A stretch of DNA of 64,000 nt from Terriglobia bacterium (GTDB taxonomy: Bacteria > Acidobacteriota > Terriglobia > Acidiferrales > UBA7541), in NCBI GenBank assembly GCA_020073705.1, contig JAIQES010000012.1:1-64000 (forward strand), written 5' to 3'. The number at the start of each line of letters is the position of its first letter. Positions within the stretch are counted from its first letter, which is position 1. A program made the translations under genes and the position numbers. Shown here piece by piece: positions 45,392 through 54,239 of the stretch. The notes under the pieces were generated by a model that was not told the origin of the DNA, made no database searches, and saw only the letters and a list, made by a program, of their open reading frames with translations.

Positions 45392-46171
45392 GTGCTCGAA
45401 CTCACGGTGCTGGGCTCCGGCACGTCCATGGGAGTGCCGACGCTGACCTGCCATTGCCGCGTTTGCAGTTCCAAGGACCCGCGCGACAATCGCATGCGCC
45501 CTTCGGTCCTTCTGGTTCACGGCGGGCAGACCGCCGTGATTGACACGGCACCGGACTTTCGGCTCCAGGCGCTTCGCGTGGGTCTCGAACGCTTGGACGC
45601 GATCCTGTTCACACATGCCCACGCCGATCACATCCTGGGCTTCGACGACATCCGGCCCTACAATCTCCGGCAGCAATCGCCGCTGCCGGTGTATGCCTCG
45701 CTCGAAACGATCGCAACCCTTAAACATACCTTCGCGTACGTTTTTGACGGCGCTCCCGTAATAAGCACCATCCCGCGGGTGACCCTGCATCCGATCAACG
45801 GCCCTTTTGAAGTCATTGGAACGCGCATTGTGCCGATTCCCGCGCGGCATGGCGACATCGGTGTGCTCGGTTTCCGCTTCGGCTCTGCGGCCTACCTCAC
45901 CGATTTCAGCGTTCTTCCCGGCGATTCGAAACCTTTGCTCGCCGGTCTGGACGACCTCGTGCTGGATGCGTTGCGTGACGAGCCGCATCCCATGCATCAG
46001 ACCGTGGAACAGGCGCTCGCACTCATCCACGAACTTCAGCCGCGCCGCGCCTGGTTCACGCACATCGCGCATGAACTGCCGCACTCGGAAACCAATGCGC
46101 GTCTGATCGCCGCGGGATTCCCTCATGTTGCCCTCGCCTACGACGGGCTGCATTTTGAGGTTCGAGTCTGA
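45392..46171 (+). CDS. MBL-fold metal-dependent hydrolase (PhnP-like)
   Basis: 259-residue metallo-beta-lactamase-fold hydrolase. The opening LELTVLGSGTSMGVPTLTCH with CHCRVC (an N-terminal Cys/His pattern) and the metal motif FTHAHADHILGFDDIRPYN resemble PhnP-type cyclic phosphodiesterases and related RNase Z-like enzymes. Additional ligands are in RHGDIGVLGFRFG, AAYLTDFSVLP and RAWFTHIAHELPH. The start is taken as GTG 45392, directly before the conserved strand. The stop codon overlaps the ribF start by one base (TGATG). The natural substrate is unknown. Confidence 0.88.
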   Translation: MLELTVLGSGTSMGVPTLTCHCRVCSSKDPRDNRMRPSVLLVHGGQTAVIDTAPDFRLQALRVGLERLDAILFTHAHADHILGFDDIRPYNLRQQSPLPVYASLETIATLKHTFAYVFDGAPVISTIPRVTLHPINGPFEVIGTRIVPIPARHGDIGVLGFRFGSAAYLTDFSVLPGDSKPLLAGLDDLVLDALRDEPHPMHQTVEQALALIHELQPRRAWFTHIAHELPHSETNARLIAAGFPHVALAYDGLHFEVRV

Positions 46172-47145
46172 TGACGCTTGCCATTCTGCATTCCCCCGAA
46201 CAATGGACCGCACGCTTCGGCGCCGGGGGCCGGACCGTGCTTTCGGTCGGCAACTTTGACGGCATCCATCTTGGCCACCAGAAGATCCTGCGCCTGGTTC
46301 TGGAGCGGGCCCGCGCCACCGCGCAACTTTCGGCGGTGGTGACATTCGATCCCCATCCTCTGCGGGTGCTTCGCCCGGAGCAAGCCCCGCGGATGATTCA
46401 GACGCTTGCGCAGCGTCTCAAAGATTTCGACCGGACGGGCCTCGATGCGGCGCTCGTCCTGCATTTTGATCGCGCTCTATCCCTGCTCTCGCCCGAGGAA
46501 TTCATCCAGCGCATTTTGATCCATCGCTTGCATCTCGCGGCCATTCTTGTCGGCGCAAATTTCCGTTTTGGTCATGGCGGCGCGGGGAACGTGCGCCTGC
46601 TCGCTAATTTCGGAAAACAGCACGGTTTTGATGTCGAAATCGTCTCTCCGGTCGAAGTCGAAGGGCGGGTGGTTTCGAGCACTGCCGTCCGCAATGCAAT
46701 TGCTGAAGGAAATGTCGCCGACGCCGTTCCCTTGCTCGGGCGTCCATTTTCGCTCACCGGTGAGATTCGCCCGGGAGCCGGCCGCGGACGGACGATCCTT
46801 TTCCCCACGCTCAATCTGGTCCCCGAGCAGGAACTGCTGCCGAAACACGGGGTATATGCGACCGAATCCGTGATCGGAGCGAGCGCCCACCGCTCGGTCA
46901 CGAACGTCGGCACACGGCCAACCTTCGATGGCCAGGACGTGACCGTCGAGAGCTACTTACTTGGATTCAAAGAACAGGTTACAGGCGGGCCGATGGAGGT
47001 CCGCTTCCACGCACGCCTCCGCGATGAACAGAAATTTCCCGGTCCCGATCAGCTCCGGGCACAGATGACGCGTGATATCGCCGCGGCGCAGGATTACTTT
47101 TCCCGGAGCGGTGTCCCGGAACACGCATCGGCAAGTGAAGCATGA
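46171..47145 (+). CDS. ribF: Bifunctional riboflavin kinase / FAD synthetase
   Basis: Makes FMN and FAD from riboflavin. The 324 residues include an N-terminal adenylyltransferase domain with VLSVGNFDGIHLGHQKILRL (HxGH type), LVGANFRFGHGGAGNVRLL and VSSTAVRNAIAEGNV. The C-terminal flavokinase domain has GRPFSLTGEIRPGAGRGRTI, LFPTLNLVPEQELLPKHGVY and TVESYLLGFKEQVTGGPMEV. Translation is coupled to the MBL hydrolase. It is convergent with the fur-like gene, with about 40 bp between them and no clear terminator. Confidence 0.96.
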   Translation: MTLAILHSPEQWTARFGAGGRTVLSVGNFDGIHLGHQKILRLVLERARATAQLSAVVTFDPHPLRVLRPEQAPRMIQTLAQRLKDFDRTGLDAALVLHFDRALSLLSPEEFIQRILIHRLHLAAILVGANFRFGHGGAGNVRLLANFGKQHGFDVEIVSPVEVEGRVVSSTAVRNAIAEGNVADAVPLLGRPFSLTGEIRPGAGRGRTILFPTLNLVPEQELLPKHGVYATESVIGASAHRSVTNVGTRPTFDGQDVTVESYLLGFKEQVTGGPMEVRFHARLRDEQKFPGPDQLRAQMTRDIAAAQDYFSRSGVPEHASASEA

Positions 47146-47184
47146 CTCCCGCATGGAAAGATTCGTGAGGGTCCGGCGTGAAAT

Positions 47185-47700
47185 CTATTTACGGCACTTT
47201 TCGCAGTAGCCGCCGACTTCAGTGCGCGTCATCGTAATTTCGATACCGCAGTCCTGTTCGATCTGTTTTTTCAGCTTCTCGTAGAGGCGGGATTCGAATT
47301 CCCGCACTTTCCCGCACTTCAAGCACGCCACGTGAATGTGATCGCGCGGGCCGTGACTTTCGTAGAAGTGCTGGCCCCCGCGGAGGTGGAGCAGGTCGAG
47401 CTCATCGATCAGACCATTGCGCTTGAGCAGATCAATGGTTCTGTACACCGTGACGCGGTGCACGCGAGAATCGAGCTTTCGGGCGCGCTCGAGGATCGCG
47501 TCCGCGTCCAGATGACGTTCGGCGTTATCCATCACCTCGAGCAGGATCCTCCGCTGGCGCGTCAACCGCACGCCACGCTTTTGGAGCGCCGCTTGCAAGC
47601 GGCCCGGGCGCTCGTGCGCATGGATGCGTTCGCCGGAGGAGACTCGATGTGCGGAAGCAGTGGGCATGTCGATGGATGCGGAATTCCCCAACCCGTCCAA
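47185..47700 (-). CDS. Fur-family transcriptional regulator
   Basis: 171-residue metal-dependent repressor. Residues about 30-110 form the winged helix (LQAALQKRGVRLTRQRRILL, VHRVTVYRTIDLLKRNGLID). The C-terminal dimerisation domain carries HFYESHGPRDHIHVACLKCG, with the family's His-rich metal site and CxxC. A second pair, GGYCEKCRK, is at the very end, so there are four structural-zinc cysteines. A 25-30 residue N-terminal extension precedes the domain, and translation could instead start at the internal Met12. Whether it senses iron, zinc or peroxide cannot be told. It lies downstream of rseP on the same strand, 39 bp away. Confidence 0.9.
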   Translation of the reverse strand: MDGLGNSASIDMPTASAHRVSSGERIHAHERPGRLQAALQKRGVRLTRQRRILLEVMDNAERHLDADAILERARKLDSRVHRVTVYRTIDLLKRNGLIDELDLLHLRGGQHFYESHGPRDHIHVACLKCGKVREFESRLYEKLKKQIEQDCGIEITMTRTEVGGYCEKCRK

Positions 47701-47739
47701 AACGCGGTGTCCTCTTGAATTCGCTTGCGCGGACGCGCG

Positions 47740-49056
47740 TTAGCGGTGCGGGATCAGGCGCAAAACATCATTGTACATAACGATGGCGAAAACCAGCAAC
47801 AGGAACACCACGCTGACAGTGACGAACCGTTCCTTCACGCGAACGCTCAAATCGCGCCGCATCGTCCCTTCGATGAACAGAAGCAGAATGTGTCCTCCGT
47901 CGAGCGGGGGGATCGGCAGCAGGTTCAGGATGCCGAGGTTTACGCCAATCATGGCCATCAGGGAAAGCAACTCGGCCATTCCCTGACGCGCTGCTCGCCC
48001 GGATTCCCGCGCGATTCCAAGAGGTCCTTCAAGTTGTTTCAGCGAGATCTTGCCGCGAAACAACTCAATCACGACGTATACAACCTGGCGCCCCATCAGG
48101 CTGTTCATTCCAACCGATTCCACGATGGCCGCGCCAAATGGCAGGCGGCGTTCCACTAATTCACCGCTTCGAAGAACACCAATTTGCCATCGTGACACGT
48201 CGTTTCCTACGTTCACTTGTTGTGCATGGACAACGATAAGCATCTTTCGGTCGCCCCGCAGGATTTCCAGATTCAACGGCTTCGCCTGCGACTGTTCTAC
48301 GATGGAAGGAAGTTCTGCTCCACTGGCCAACGCTTTCCCGTTGACTGTCAGGACCTCATCGCCCGCCTTCAACCCGCTCCGCTCGGCTGGCATTCCCGGC
48401 ATGACCGCCCCGATAAGGAGCCGATCAGCCGGATATCCAAAGACGTCTTCCAGCGATGACCCTGTAGGAACGTATATCGAAAGCTCCTGACCACCCCGTT
48501 CGACGACGAGCGAAAGTGAATGCCCCGGCAAAGTCGAAATCAACTCCATTTGAGCCCGATCCCACGTGGGATCGCTTACACCGTTTATCTTGACGACGTG
48601 GTCCCCGGCGGCGAGGCCGGACTTCTGTGCTGTCGAATTCTGCAAAACGCCAGCCAGGACCATGGGCCGGTCCAAATATGCCGGTTGTTTGCTGCCGTGC
48701 ATGTATAGGCCGGAGACAATCACAATCGACAGGATGATATTCGTCGCCGGACCCGCCACGGCGATCACCACACGCTGCCACCTCGGCTTCGATAAAAATT
48801 CATCCGGATCGCCCTTGCGGTCTTCGAGCGGATTATCGCCGGCCATCTTCACGTAGCCGCCCAGCGGCAATGCGCTGATACGATAATCCGTGTCGCCCTT
48901 CTTGAGTCCCCAGAGCCTCGGCCCGAAACCGATGGAAAAAATCTCGACACGCACACCAAAAGCTTTGGCGACGATGAAATGACCCCACTCGTGCACGAGG
49001 ACCATGACCCCGAGCACGACAGACACGGAAACAATCATCACGATAAAATCCGGCAC
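47740..49056 (-). CDS. rseP: Site-2 intramembrane zinc metalloprotease (RseP)
   Basis: Regulated intramembrane protease that cleaves anti-sigma factors and signal-peptide remnants. Helix 1 holds the zinc motif HEWGH (residues 22-26, MVLVHEWGHFIVAKAFGVR). The C-terminal helices hold NLLPIPPLDGGHILLLFIEG with the third ligand Asp. Two PDZ domains lie between them (AAGDHVVKINGVSDPTWDRA, KAGDEVLTVNGKALASGAEL). The 438 residues are typical. It belongs to the uppS-cdsA-dxr-rseP cluster, but a 266-bp gap with a large palindrome separates it from dxr. It is a candidate to process the zinc-finger anti-sigma encoded near 16.5 kb (inference). Confidence 0.96.
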   Translation of the reverse strand: MPDFIVMIVSVSVVLGVMVLVHEWGHFIVAKAFGVRVEIFSIGFGPRLWGLKKGDTDYRISALPLGGYVKMAGDNPLEDRKGDPDEFLSKPRWQRVVIAVAGPATNIILSIVIVSGLYMHGSKQPAYLDRPMVLAGVLQNSTAQKSGLAAGDHVVKINGVSDPTWDRAQMELISTLPGHSLSLVVERGGQELSIYVPTGSSLEDVFGYPADRLLIGAVMPGMPAERSGLKAGDEVLTVNGKALASGAELPSIVEQSQAKPLNLEILRGDRKMLIVVHAQQVNVGNDVSRWQIGVLRSGELVERRLPFGAAIVESVGMNSLMGRQVVYVVIELFRGKISLKQLEGPLGIARESGRAARQGMAELLSLMAMIGVNLGILNLLPIPPLDGGHILLLFIEGTMRRDLSVRVKERFVTVSVVFLLLVFAIVMYNDVLRLIPHR

Positions 49057-49119
49057 GATCTTCTCCTAAACACTCCGGCGCGGCATGCCGCACCACATTC
49101 GGAACGCCGCGGCTAAACG

Positions 49120-49255
49120 GGCTGCGGAAAAACTCAAAACGTTGTCATTCCGAGGCACGCTGCGTGCCGAGGAATCTCTCTTTTCTTGGGTTTTGAACGA
49201 AGAGAGATTCCTCGCTTCGCTCGGAATGACACCCTAACCCACTTTTTCCCCAGCC
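49120..49255. repeat. Large REP-like imperfect palindrome between dxr and rseP
   Basis: Nested inverted repeats. GTCATTCCGAG (49144-49154) pairs with CTCGGAATGAC (49220-49230), and GAGGAATCTCTCTT pairs with AAGAGAGATTCCTC further in. Outer arms GGCTGCGGAAAAACT (49120 on) and ACTTTTTCCCCAGCC (ending 49255) extend the symmetry. The left half contains its own hairpin, GGCACGC-T-GCGTGCC. Elements with the GTCATTCCGAG/GAGGAATCTC vocabulary recur in soil bacterial genomes as I recall. Transcribed within the dxr-rseP message, it would form a long stem. Confidence 0.85.
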
Positions 49256-49322
49256 TGTAAAACAGCGACCCGCAAAGCCGCTGCTCTAAAATGCCATTCC
49301 CTTTGGGCTCATACCGACTCCA

Positions 49323-50510
49323 TCATACCGCCGCGGCTCGCCTGGCCACCCGTTCCACCTCTTCCAGGGCCACTCGCCGCGCCTCGGAGTCCGCCGCGAG
49401 CACGTCGCTGATCGCGCCCATCTTGATCCTTGGCGTCCGGCCCAGCACGCGCTCAATCACTTCTGCGATCCCCGCAAACGGCAGCCGCCGATCGAGAAAT
49501 GCCTCGACGGCCACCTCGTCGGCCGCGTTAAAGGCGCAGGGATACGCGCCCTTCTTCCGCAATGCTTCACGCGCAAGGCGCAGACAGGGGAACCGCCGCG
49601 ACGAAACCCTTTCGAAATCAAGACGCCGTAACTTACTCCAATCGAGGGCTATTCCATTGGATGCAGCCCGCTCCGGATAGGTTAACGCATATTGGATGGG
49701 CATGCGCATGTCTGTCGGTCCGAGTTGCGCCAAGATGGACCCGTCCACAAACTCCACCAGCGAATGAATCGTGGACTGCGGATGAACCACGACCTCAATC
49801 TGATCCGGGCGCATGTCAAACAACCAATGCGCTTCGATAACCTCAAATCCCTTGTTCACCAGCGTCGCCGAGTCGATCGTGATCCGCCGTCCCATGCGCC
49901 AGTTTGGGTGCGCCAACGCTTGCTCGGGGGTCGCCGAAGCCATTTCCCGCAGCGACGCCTTTCGAAAAGGCCCGCCTGACGCTGTCAGAACCAGGCGTTT
50001 CACTTCGGTGTGCCGCCCGGCGCGCAGGCATTGGTGGATCGCGTTGTGCTCGCTGTCCACGGGCAACAACTCGACGTTTGCCTCGCGCGCCGCGGCCATT
50101 ACGATTTCACCCGCCGCCACCAGCACTTCCTTGTTCGAAAGCGCGACCTGCTTCCCCGTTTTCACCGCCGCATACGTCGCCTCCAGGCCAACCACGCCCA
50201 CCGCCGCGGAAACCACCATCGTTGCATCCGGGTGCGTTGCCACGGCCGTCAGCCCCGCGGCGCCGTGCTGAATTTCCGGAAACTTCGCGAGCCTCTCCGC
50301 GCGCAACCGCTCCGCAAGCTCCGACGCCAGCGCTGCGCTCGCGACAGAGACGAGTTCGGGATGATGCCGCGAAACCTGCTGCGCCAGCTCCTCCATGTTA
50401 TGGCCGGCAGCGAGCGCAACCACACCAAACCGCTCCGGCAGCGCATCAACGACTGCCAGGGTTTGCCGTCCGATTGACCCCGTCGAACCCAAAATGGCAA
50501 TCTGTTTCAA
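49323..50510 (-). CDS. dxr: 1-deoxy-D-xylulose 5-phosphate reductoisomerase
   Basis: Second enzyme of the MEP isoprenoid pathway, which makes MEP from DXP with NADPH. The 395 residues open with the nucleotide-binding loop MKQIAILGSTGSIGRQTLAV. ALSNKEVLVAAGEIVMAAAR follows, then the metal/substrate site LLPVDSEHNAIHQCLRAGRH. Other conserved parts are TASGGPFRK, WRMGRRITIDSATLVNKGFE, HPQSTIHSLVEFVDGSILAQ and AFNAADEVAVEAFL. It sits between cdsA and rseP in the conserved lipid/envelope cluster and supplies precursors for the UppS product. Confidence 0.97.
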   Translation of the reverse strand: MKQIAILGSTGSIGRQTLAVVDALPERFGVVALAAGHNMEELAQQVSRHHPELVSVASAALASELAERLRAERLAKFPEIQHGAAGLTAVATHPDATMVVSAAVGVVGLEATYAAVKTGKQVALSNKEVLVAAGEIVMAAAREANVELLPVDSEHNAIHQCLRAGRHTEVKRLVLTASGGPFRKASLREMASATPEQALAHPNWRMGRRITIDSATLVNKGFEVIEAHWLFDMRPDQIEVVVHPQSTIHSLVEFVDGSILAQLGPTDMRMPIQYALTYPERAASNGIALDWSKLRRLDFERVSSRRFPCLRLAREALRKKGAYPCAFNAADEVAVEAFLDRRLPFAGIAEVIERVLGRTPRIKMGAISDVLAADSEARRVALEEVERVARRAAAV

Positions 50511-50743
50511 TTCGTCTTCCTCACCACATAGCGTGTGGCACTATTGGCATCACTGCTGATTCTGGTGTTTCCATGTGCCCGGCGATCCCTGTGCTGTAGC
50601 CGCCCCGGACAGAGCGGAGCTGCGGTTTCTGCCATTCACAAGAATACGTCCCGCGTCTCAAGTGCAGGCTAGGCATCCCGGCACGGCCAGGGACGCAGCT
50701 ACAACTGCAAGCGGAATTGAAGAGCCAACAATACATGGGCGAT
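50511..50743. repeat. Intergenic region with dispersed-repeat-like sequences between cdsA and dxr
   Basis: A 233-bp gap inside an otherwise compact operon. It contains TGTAGCCGCCCCGGACAGAG near 50597 and GGCATCCCGGCACGGCCAGG near 50672, then GACGCAGCTACA. The words GGACAGAGCG and GCATCCCGGCA recur in the gap at 55738-55795. A small inverted repeat CCACA-TAGCG-TGTGG (50525 region) lies just upstream of dxr. No gene is recognised. Confidence 0.4.
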
Positions 50744-51613
50744 TCAAAACCTTCTCATCACGAACCATTCGAAATAGTACCAGACTGCCGGGGCTGCAAG
50801 AATCAGCGCGTCAATCCGGTCGAGAATTCCTCCATGCCCGGGCAGGATCGTTCCGGAATCCTTTACGCCGGCACTGCGTTTGAATGTCGACTTGAATACG
50901 TCTCCCACCTGCCCCGCGATACTACCGAGAATGGCCATGGCGAGCATGTGCACAGGCTCGATCTTCATCCAATATCCGAACAGGGCGCCCACCAGCAAAG
51001 CACCGAGCAGATTCGCTCCCGCTCCCTCCCACGTCTTGTTCGGACTCACCTGTGGAGACATCTTCATCCGTCCGAAGGCCCTGCCCACGAAGTATGCCGC
51101 TGTGTCCCCAACCCAGACCAGGACTACCGTGAATAGGAGCAGTTGCGGTCCGAGCATATACACGCCGTTCAAACGGACGACCGCGCTGAACGGAATCACG
51201 ATGACGACAAGGCCCGCCGCACTGACCGAAACCGAAGAGAACACCTCGGCCAACGGGCGGCGGCTCCCCAACGCAATTCCTGCAGCGCCCAGAACGAACC
51301 CGAACAGCACCAACTCAAGGGACACTTGAGGAGAGCGCGCCCGATCGAGCAAGTCGACCAGCCTCGAATTACTTGACAACCGCGCCGCGTGCCATTGCTG
51401 CGTAAAAATTCCGAGCGCCGCGAGGCAAGTCCAGAGGCGATAGGCATGAAATCCGATCCGCTCCGCCATGGCGAAAAATTCGAGGAGCGCCAAGACCGCG
51501 ATGATCCCTGCCAATCCTGCCACCAGCCACGTAGGGCCCCACCAAATCGCCGCTACCACTACAGGGATGAGCACCGCCGCTGTCAGTACGCGCAGTTGTG
51601 TCCCGGAACTCAC
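50744..51613 (-). CDS. cdsA: Phosphatidate cytidylyltransferase (CDP-diglyceride synthase)
   Basis: Integral membrane enzyme making CDP-diacylglycerol for phospholipid synthesis. The 289 residues have about eight hydrophobic helices (VLIPVVVAAIWWGPTWLVAG near the N-terminus). The family signature at the C-terminal side is SPNKTWEGAGANLLGALLVG, then GQVGDVFKSTFKRSAGVKDS and ILPGHGGILDRIDALILAAP. These contain the conserved S-x-x-K-R-x-x-K-D-x-x-x-x-x-x-G-H-G-G-x-x-D-R-x-D pattern. It lies between uppS and dxr on the same strand. Confidence 0.96.
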   Translation of the reverse strand: MSSGTQLRVLTAAVLIPVVVAAIWWGPTWLVAGLAGIIAVLALLEFFAMAERIGFHAYRLWTCLAALGIFTQQWHAARLSSNSRLVDLLDRARSPQVSLELVLFGFVLGAAGIALGSRRPLAEVFSSVSVSAAGLVVIVIPFSAVVRLNGVYMLGPQLLLFTVVLVWVGDTAAYFVGRAFGRMKMSPQVSPNKTWEGAGANLLGALLVGALFGYWMKIEPVHMLAMAILGSIAGQVGDVFKSTFKRSAGVKDSGTILPGHGGILDRIDALILAAPAVWYYFEWFVMRRF

Positions 51614-51789
51614 GGAATGCCTCCCTCCTTTCTATTGTGTCTCGTGGACAGGCCCATCCGCATCATGCACGGAAATCAAGTTTCTGAAGGCAAACCAACA
51701 TTTTCGCAAGATTGGCACAATTCATTCCGGAATCGTTGCACGTGTGCCGGGTTAGGAAACCTCAAATCTGAAAAAGGTGTGCGACGCAC

Positions 51790-52602
51790 TCAGACGGTGA
51801 CACGCTGCCGCGTTTCCGCCAGACCGCCGTACCGCCGCTCGCGCTTCTGAAAATCGAGCAGGGCCTCATAGAGTTGGGCGCGTGTGAAATCAGGCCACAA
51901 CGTCTCGGTCACATAAATTTCGGCGTATGCAATCTGCCACAGTAGAAAATTGCTCACGCGCATCTCTCCGCTCGTGCGGATCAGCAAATCTGGATCGGGT
52001 AATCCAGCCGTGTACAGATACTGCGAGATCGTTTCCTCATCCACGCGCGCGTTGGCCAGGCCATTGTTCCGCACACGATCGAGGATGCGGTTGAACGCAT
52101 CCACCAGCTCCGCGCGGCCGCCATAATTCAGGGCCACCGCGAGTTTCATGCCCGAGTTCTCCGCCGTTTGCTCCATCGCCCGCACGACATCCGCGCGCAC
52201 CGCAGCGGGCAATTGGTCCGGGCGGCCAATGACCAGCAGGCGGATGTTATTTCGATGAATCACGGGAAGTTCTTTACGCAAATACTCACGCAGGAGACGC
52301 ATCAGAAAATCAATTTCCGCTTTTGGGCGGCGCCAGTTCTCCATGGAAAAGGCGTACAGGGTAAGTGCGGGAATTTTCAGCCGCGCGCAGGTCTCGATCA
52401 CTGTCCGGGCGGACAGCACACCGGCGCGGTGCCCCGCAATACGCGGCAGGTGACGCCGCTGTGCCCAGCGACCGTTGCCGTCCATAATCACGGCAATGTG
52501 CTGCGGTAGCCGGTTTGCGTCAAGCTCAGCAAGCAGTCTCTCTTCCTCGCCGCCTGATGGTTTGAGAGAGTCGGGTGCTTTCACGCGATTATTCCTGAGC
52601 AT
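51790..52602 (-). CDS. uppS: Isoprenyl transferase (undecaprenyl diphosphate synthase)
   Basis: Cis-prenyltransferase building the undecaprenyl carrier for cell-wall and O-antigen synthesis. ATG 52602 gives 270 residues. The frame is open 44 codons further upstream but without conserved sequence. The core has LPQHIAVIMDGNGRWAQRRH with the catalytic Asp, HRAGVLSARTVIETCARLKI, LTLYAFSMENWRRPKAEIDF, ALNYGGRAELVDAFNRIL and PDPDLLIRTSGEMRVSNFLL, then WQIAYAEIYVTETLWPDFTR. It heads the uppS-cdsA-dxr-rseP cluster, with 176 bp before cdsA. Confidence 0.96.
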   Translation of the reverse strand: MLRNNRVKAPDSLKPSGGEEERLLAELDANRLPQHIAVIMDGNGRWAQRRHLPRIAGHRAGVLSARTVIETCARLKIPALTLYAFSMENWRRPKAEIDFLMRLLREYLRKELPVIHRNNIRLLVIGRPDQLPAAVRADVVRAMEQTAENSGMKLAVALNYGGRAELVDAFNRILDRVRNNGLANARVDEETISQYLYTAGLPDPDLLIRTSGEMRVSNFLLWQIAYAEIYVTETLWPDFTRAQLYEALLDFQKRERRYGGLAETRQRVTV

Positions 52603-52815
52603 CCCACGTAACGGGTTGAGGCCGATGCGCCCACATTTCAATGTTGGAAAGTTAACATACAGCATCACACCGCGCAACACGCTCGGCGTAACTTTCCCTG
52701 AGAATTGATAGGCATGCGAATGGCGTATCTCCATCTGAGCTTCTGATCAATGGAGAGCGCACACACCTGCCAGGCTCAGCGTGCCCAATCAATTTTTACT
52801 GCTCGGCTAGCAGGA

Positions 52816-54207
52816 TTATAAGCCTGGGAGGCGGGGAACGCTGCCGGAATGGAAGATGCCTACATAGACCAGGACGAGGGTGAGAACGATCATGGCAACG
52901 GTGGTGACCCAGGCGATGACGTTGAACGTGCGCGTGTTCACCAAGTCACCCATCAGGTCGCGGCGATTCACAAGCAATAGGATGAAAATCAACACGACGG
53001 GAAGCCAGACGCCGTTGCCGACCTGCGAGAGAACAAGAATCTTCTGGAGCGGCGCTCGTGGAATGAGGATCACGGCAGCGCCGACTGCGATCATGCCGGT
53101 ATACAGGCTGTAGAAAATCGGAGCATCATTGAACTTGTGATCGATCCCCGCTTCAAAGCCCATGCCCTCGCAAATCACGTGCGCGGTTGACAAGGGCAAG
53201 ATGGATGCGGCAAATAGAGACGCGTTCAGGAGCCCGAACGCGAATAGCATCCCGGCCCACTTCCCTGCCAGTGGGACCAATGCTTGGGCGGCCTCGCTGG
53301 CGTCGGTGATGTTGAAATGTCCCGTGGCATGCAATGTCGCGGCGGTACAAATGATGATGAAGAAAACGATTACCATGCAACTTATGCTGCCGACCAGCAC
53401 ATCCGCGCGGGCCTGGGGGTATTGGCGGCGCGCCACGCGCTTCTCCACGACCGCAGCCTGCAAATAGAAGAATTGCCATGGAGCGATGGTTGTGCCAACC
53501 AGCGCGGTCAGCATGAGCAAGTATCCGCCATCGAGATGCATCGTGGGGATTACGGTGTTCTTTGCCGCAAGCACCCATTCGGGTTTCGCTAGAAACGCGG
53601 ATGCGATATATGACAAATAGAGGACACAGGCGGCTAGAAAGATCTTTTCGACGGCACGCGCCGTTCCCCGCATCACCAGAAACCCCACAGCGAGCGCCGC
53701 AATCGGCACGGATATGTATTTTGAGATTCCGAAAATCTGCATGGAAGCGGCCACGCCGGCAAACTCCGCCGCGACGTTGCCCATATCCACGATGAGCCCG
53801 GCGAGGATCAGGAAAAAAGTGGGGCGAAAACCGAATTCCTCGCGAATCAGGTCGGAAAGACCTTTGCCCGTCACCACGCCCATCCGCGCGCACATTTCCT
53901 CCGTAACGTAGAGGGCGATCGTCATGGGGATCAGCGACCATAGCAGTGCGTAGCCGTACTTTGCGCCTACCTGCGAGTACACCGAAATGCCGCCGGCATC
54001 GTTGTCCACGTTGGATGTGATTACACCCGGACCAACCACCGCCAGGAACAAAAGCAGGCGGCGGCGCCAGAAGCGCGTTGTCTTGCCCCACGCGGCCAGG
54101 CGTTCGCGCCAGGGCTCGACCCAGCCAGGGACGAGCTTCCACCGTGCGACGGGCGTGGAATTCTGCGCCGGCTGCTTCGCTTCTTCGTCTTTGCGCAGTC
54201 CTGCCAC
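52816..54207 (-). CDS. Atypical Nramp-family (SLC11-related) metal transporter lacking the DPGN and MPH motifs
   Basis: 463-residue polytopic protein with 11-12 helices and Nramp architecture. Helix 1 reads LAVVGPGVITSNVDNDAGGI: the canonical DPGN is replaced by Thr64-Ser-Asn-Val67 and followed by Asp68-Asn-Asp70. Helix 6 reads ALVGTTIAPWQFFYLQAAVV, so the conserved Met-Pro-His is Ala242-Pro-Trp244. Both positions supply the Mn2+/Fe2+ ligands in classical MntH. Loss of the helix-6 Met is a known feature of Nramp-related Mg2+ transporters. An N-terminal extension of about 48 residues is charged. The gene lies 32 bp after a soluble PRC-MgtE_N-CBS gene. Substrate unproven: an Mg2+-like hard metal is favoured over Mn2+. 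Confidence 0.88.
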   Translation of the reverse strand: MAGLRKDEEAKQPAQNSTPVARWKLVPGWVEPWRERLAAWGKTTRFWRRRLLLFLAVVGPGVITSNVDNDAGGISVYSQVGAKYGYALLWSLIPMTIALYVTEEMCARMGVVTGKGLSDLIREEFGFRPTFFLILAGLIVDMGNVAAEFAGVAASMQIFGISKYISVPIAALAVGFLVMRGTARAVEKIFLAACVLYLSYIASAFLAKPEWVLAAKNTVIPTMHLDGGYLLMLTALVGTTIAPWQFFYLQAAVVEKRVARRQYPQARADVLVGSISCMVIVFFIIICTAATLHATGHFNITDASEAAQALVPLAGKWAGMLFAFGLLNASLFAASILPLSTAHVICEGMGFEAGIDHKFNDAPIFYSLYTGMIAVGAAVILIPRAPLQKILVLSQVGNGVWLPVVLIFILLLVNRRDLMGDLVNTRTFNVIAWVTTVAMIVLTLVLVYVGIFHSGSVPRLPGL

Positions 54208-54239
54208 GTTTCCAACCTTCCTGACTTACCCTAGTTTGT

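Noticed and set aside
45245-46345. Reverse open frame of about 366 codons opposite the MBL hydrolase
   Set aside because: Overlaps two convincing forward genes (DUF1844 and MBL hydrolase) and has no recognisable motif.
53153-54142. Second long frame within the Nramp-like gene on the same strand
   Set aside because: Arg/Gly-rich out-of-frame translation of GC-rich codons. The other frame has the transporter helices.
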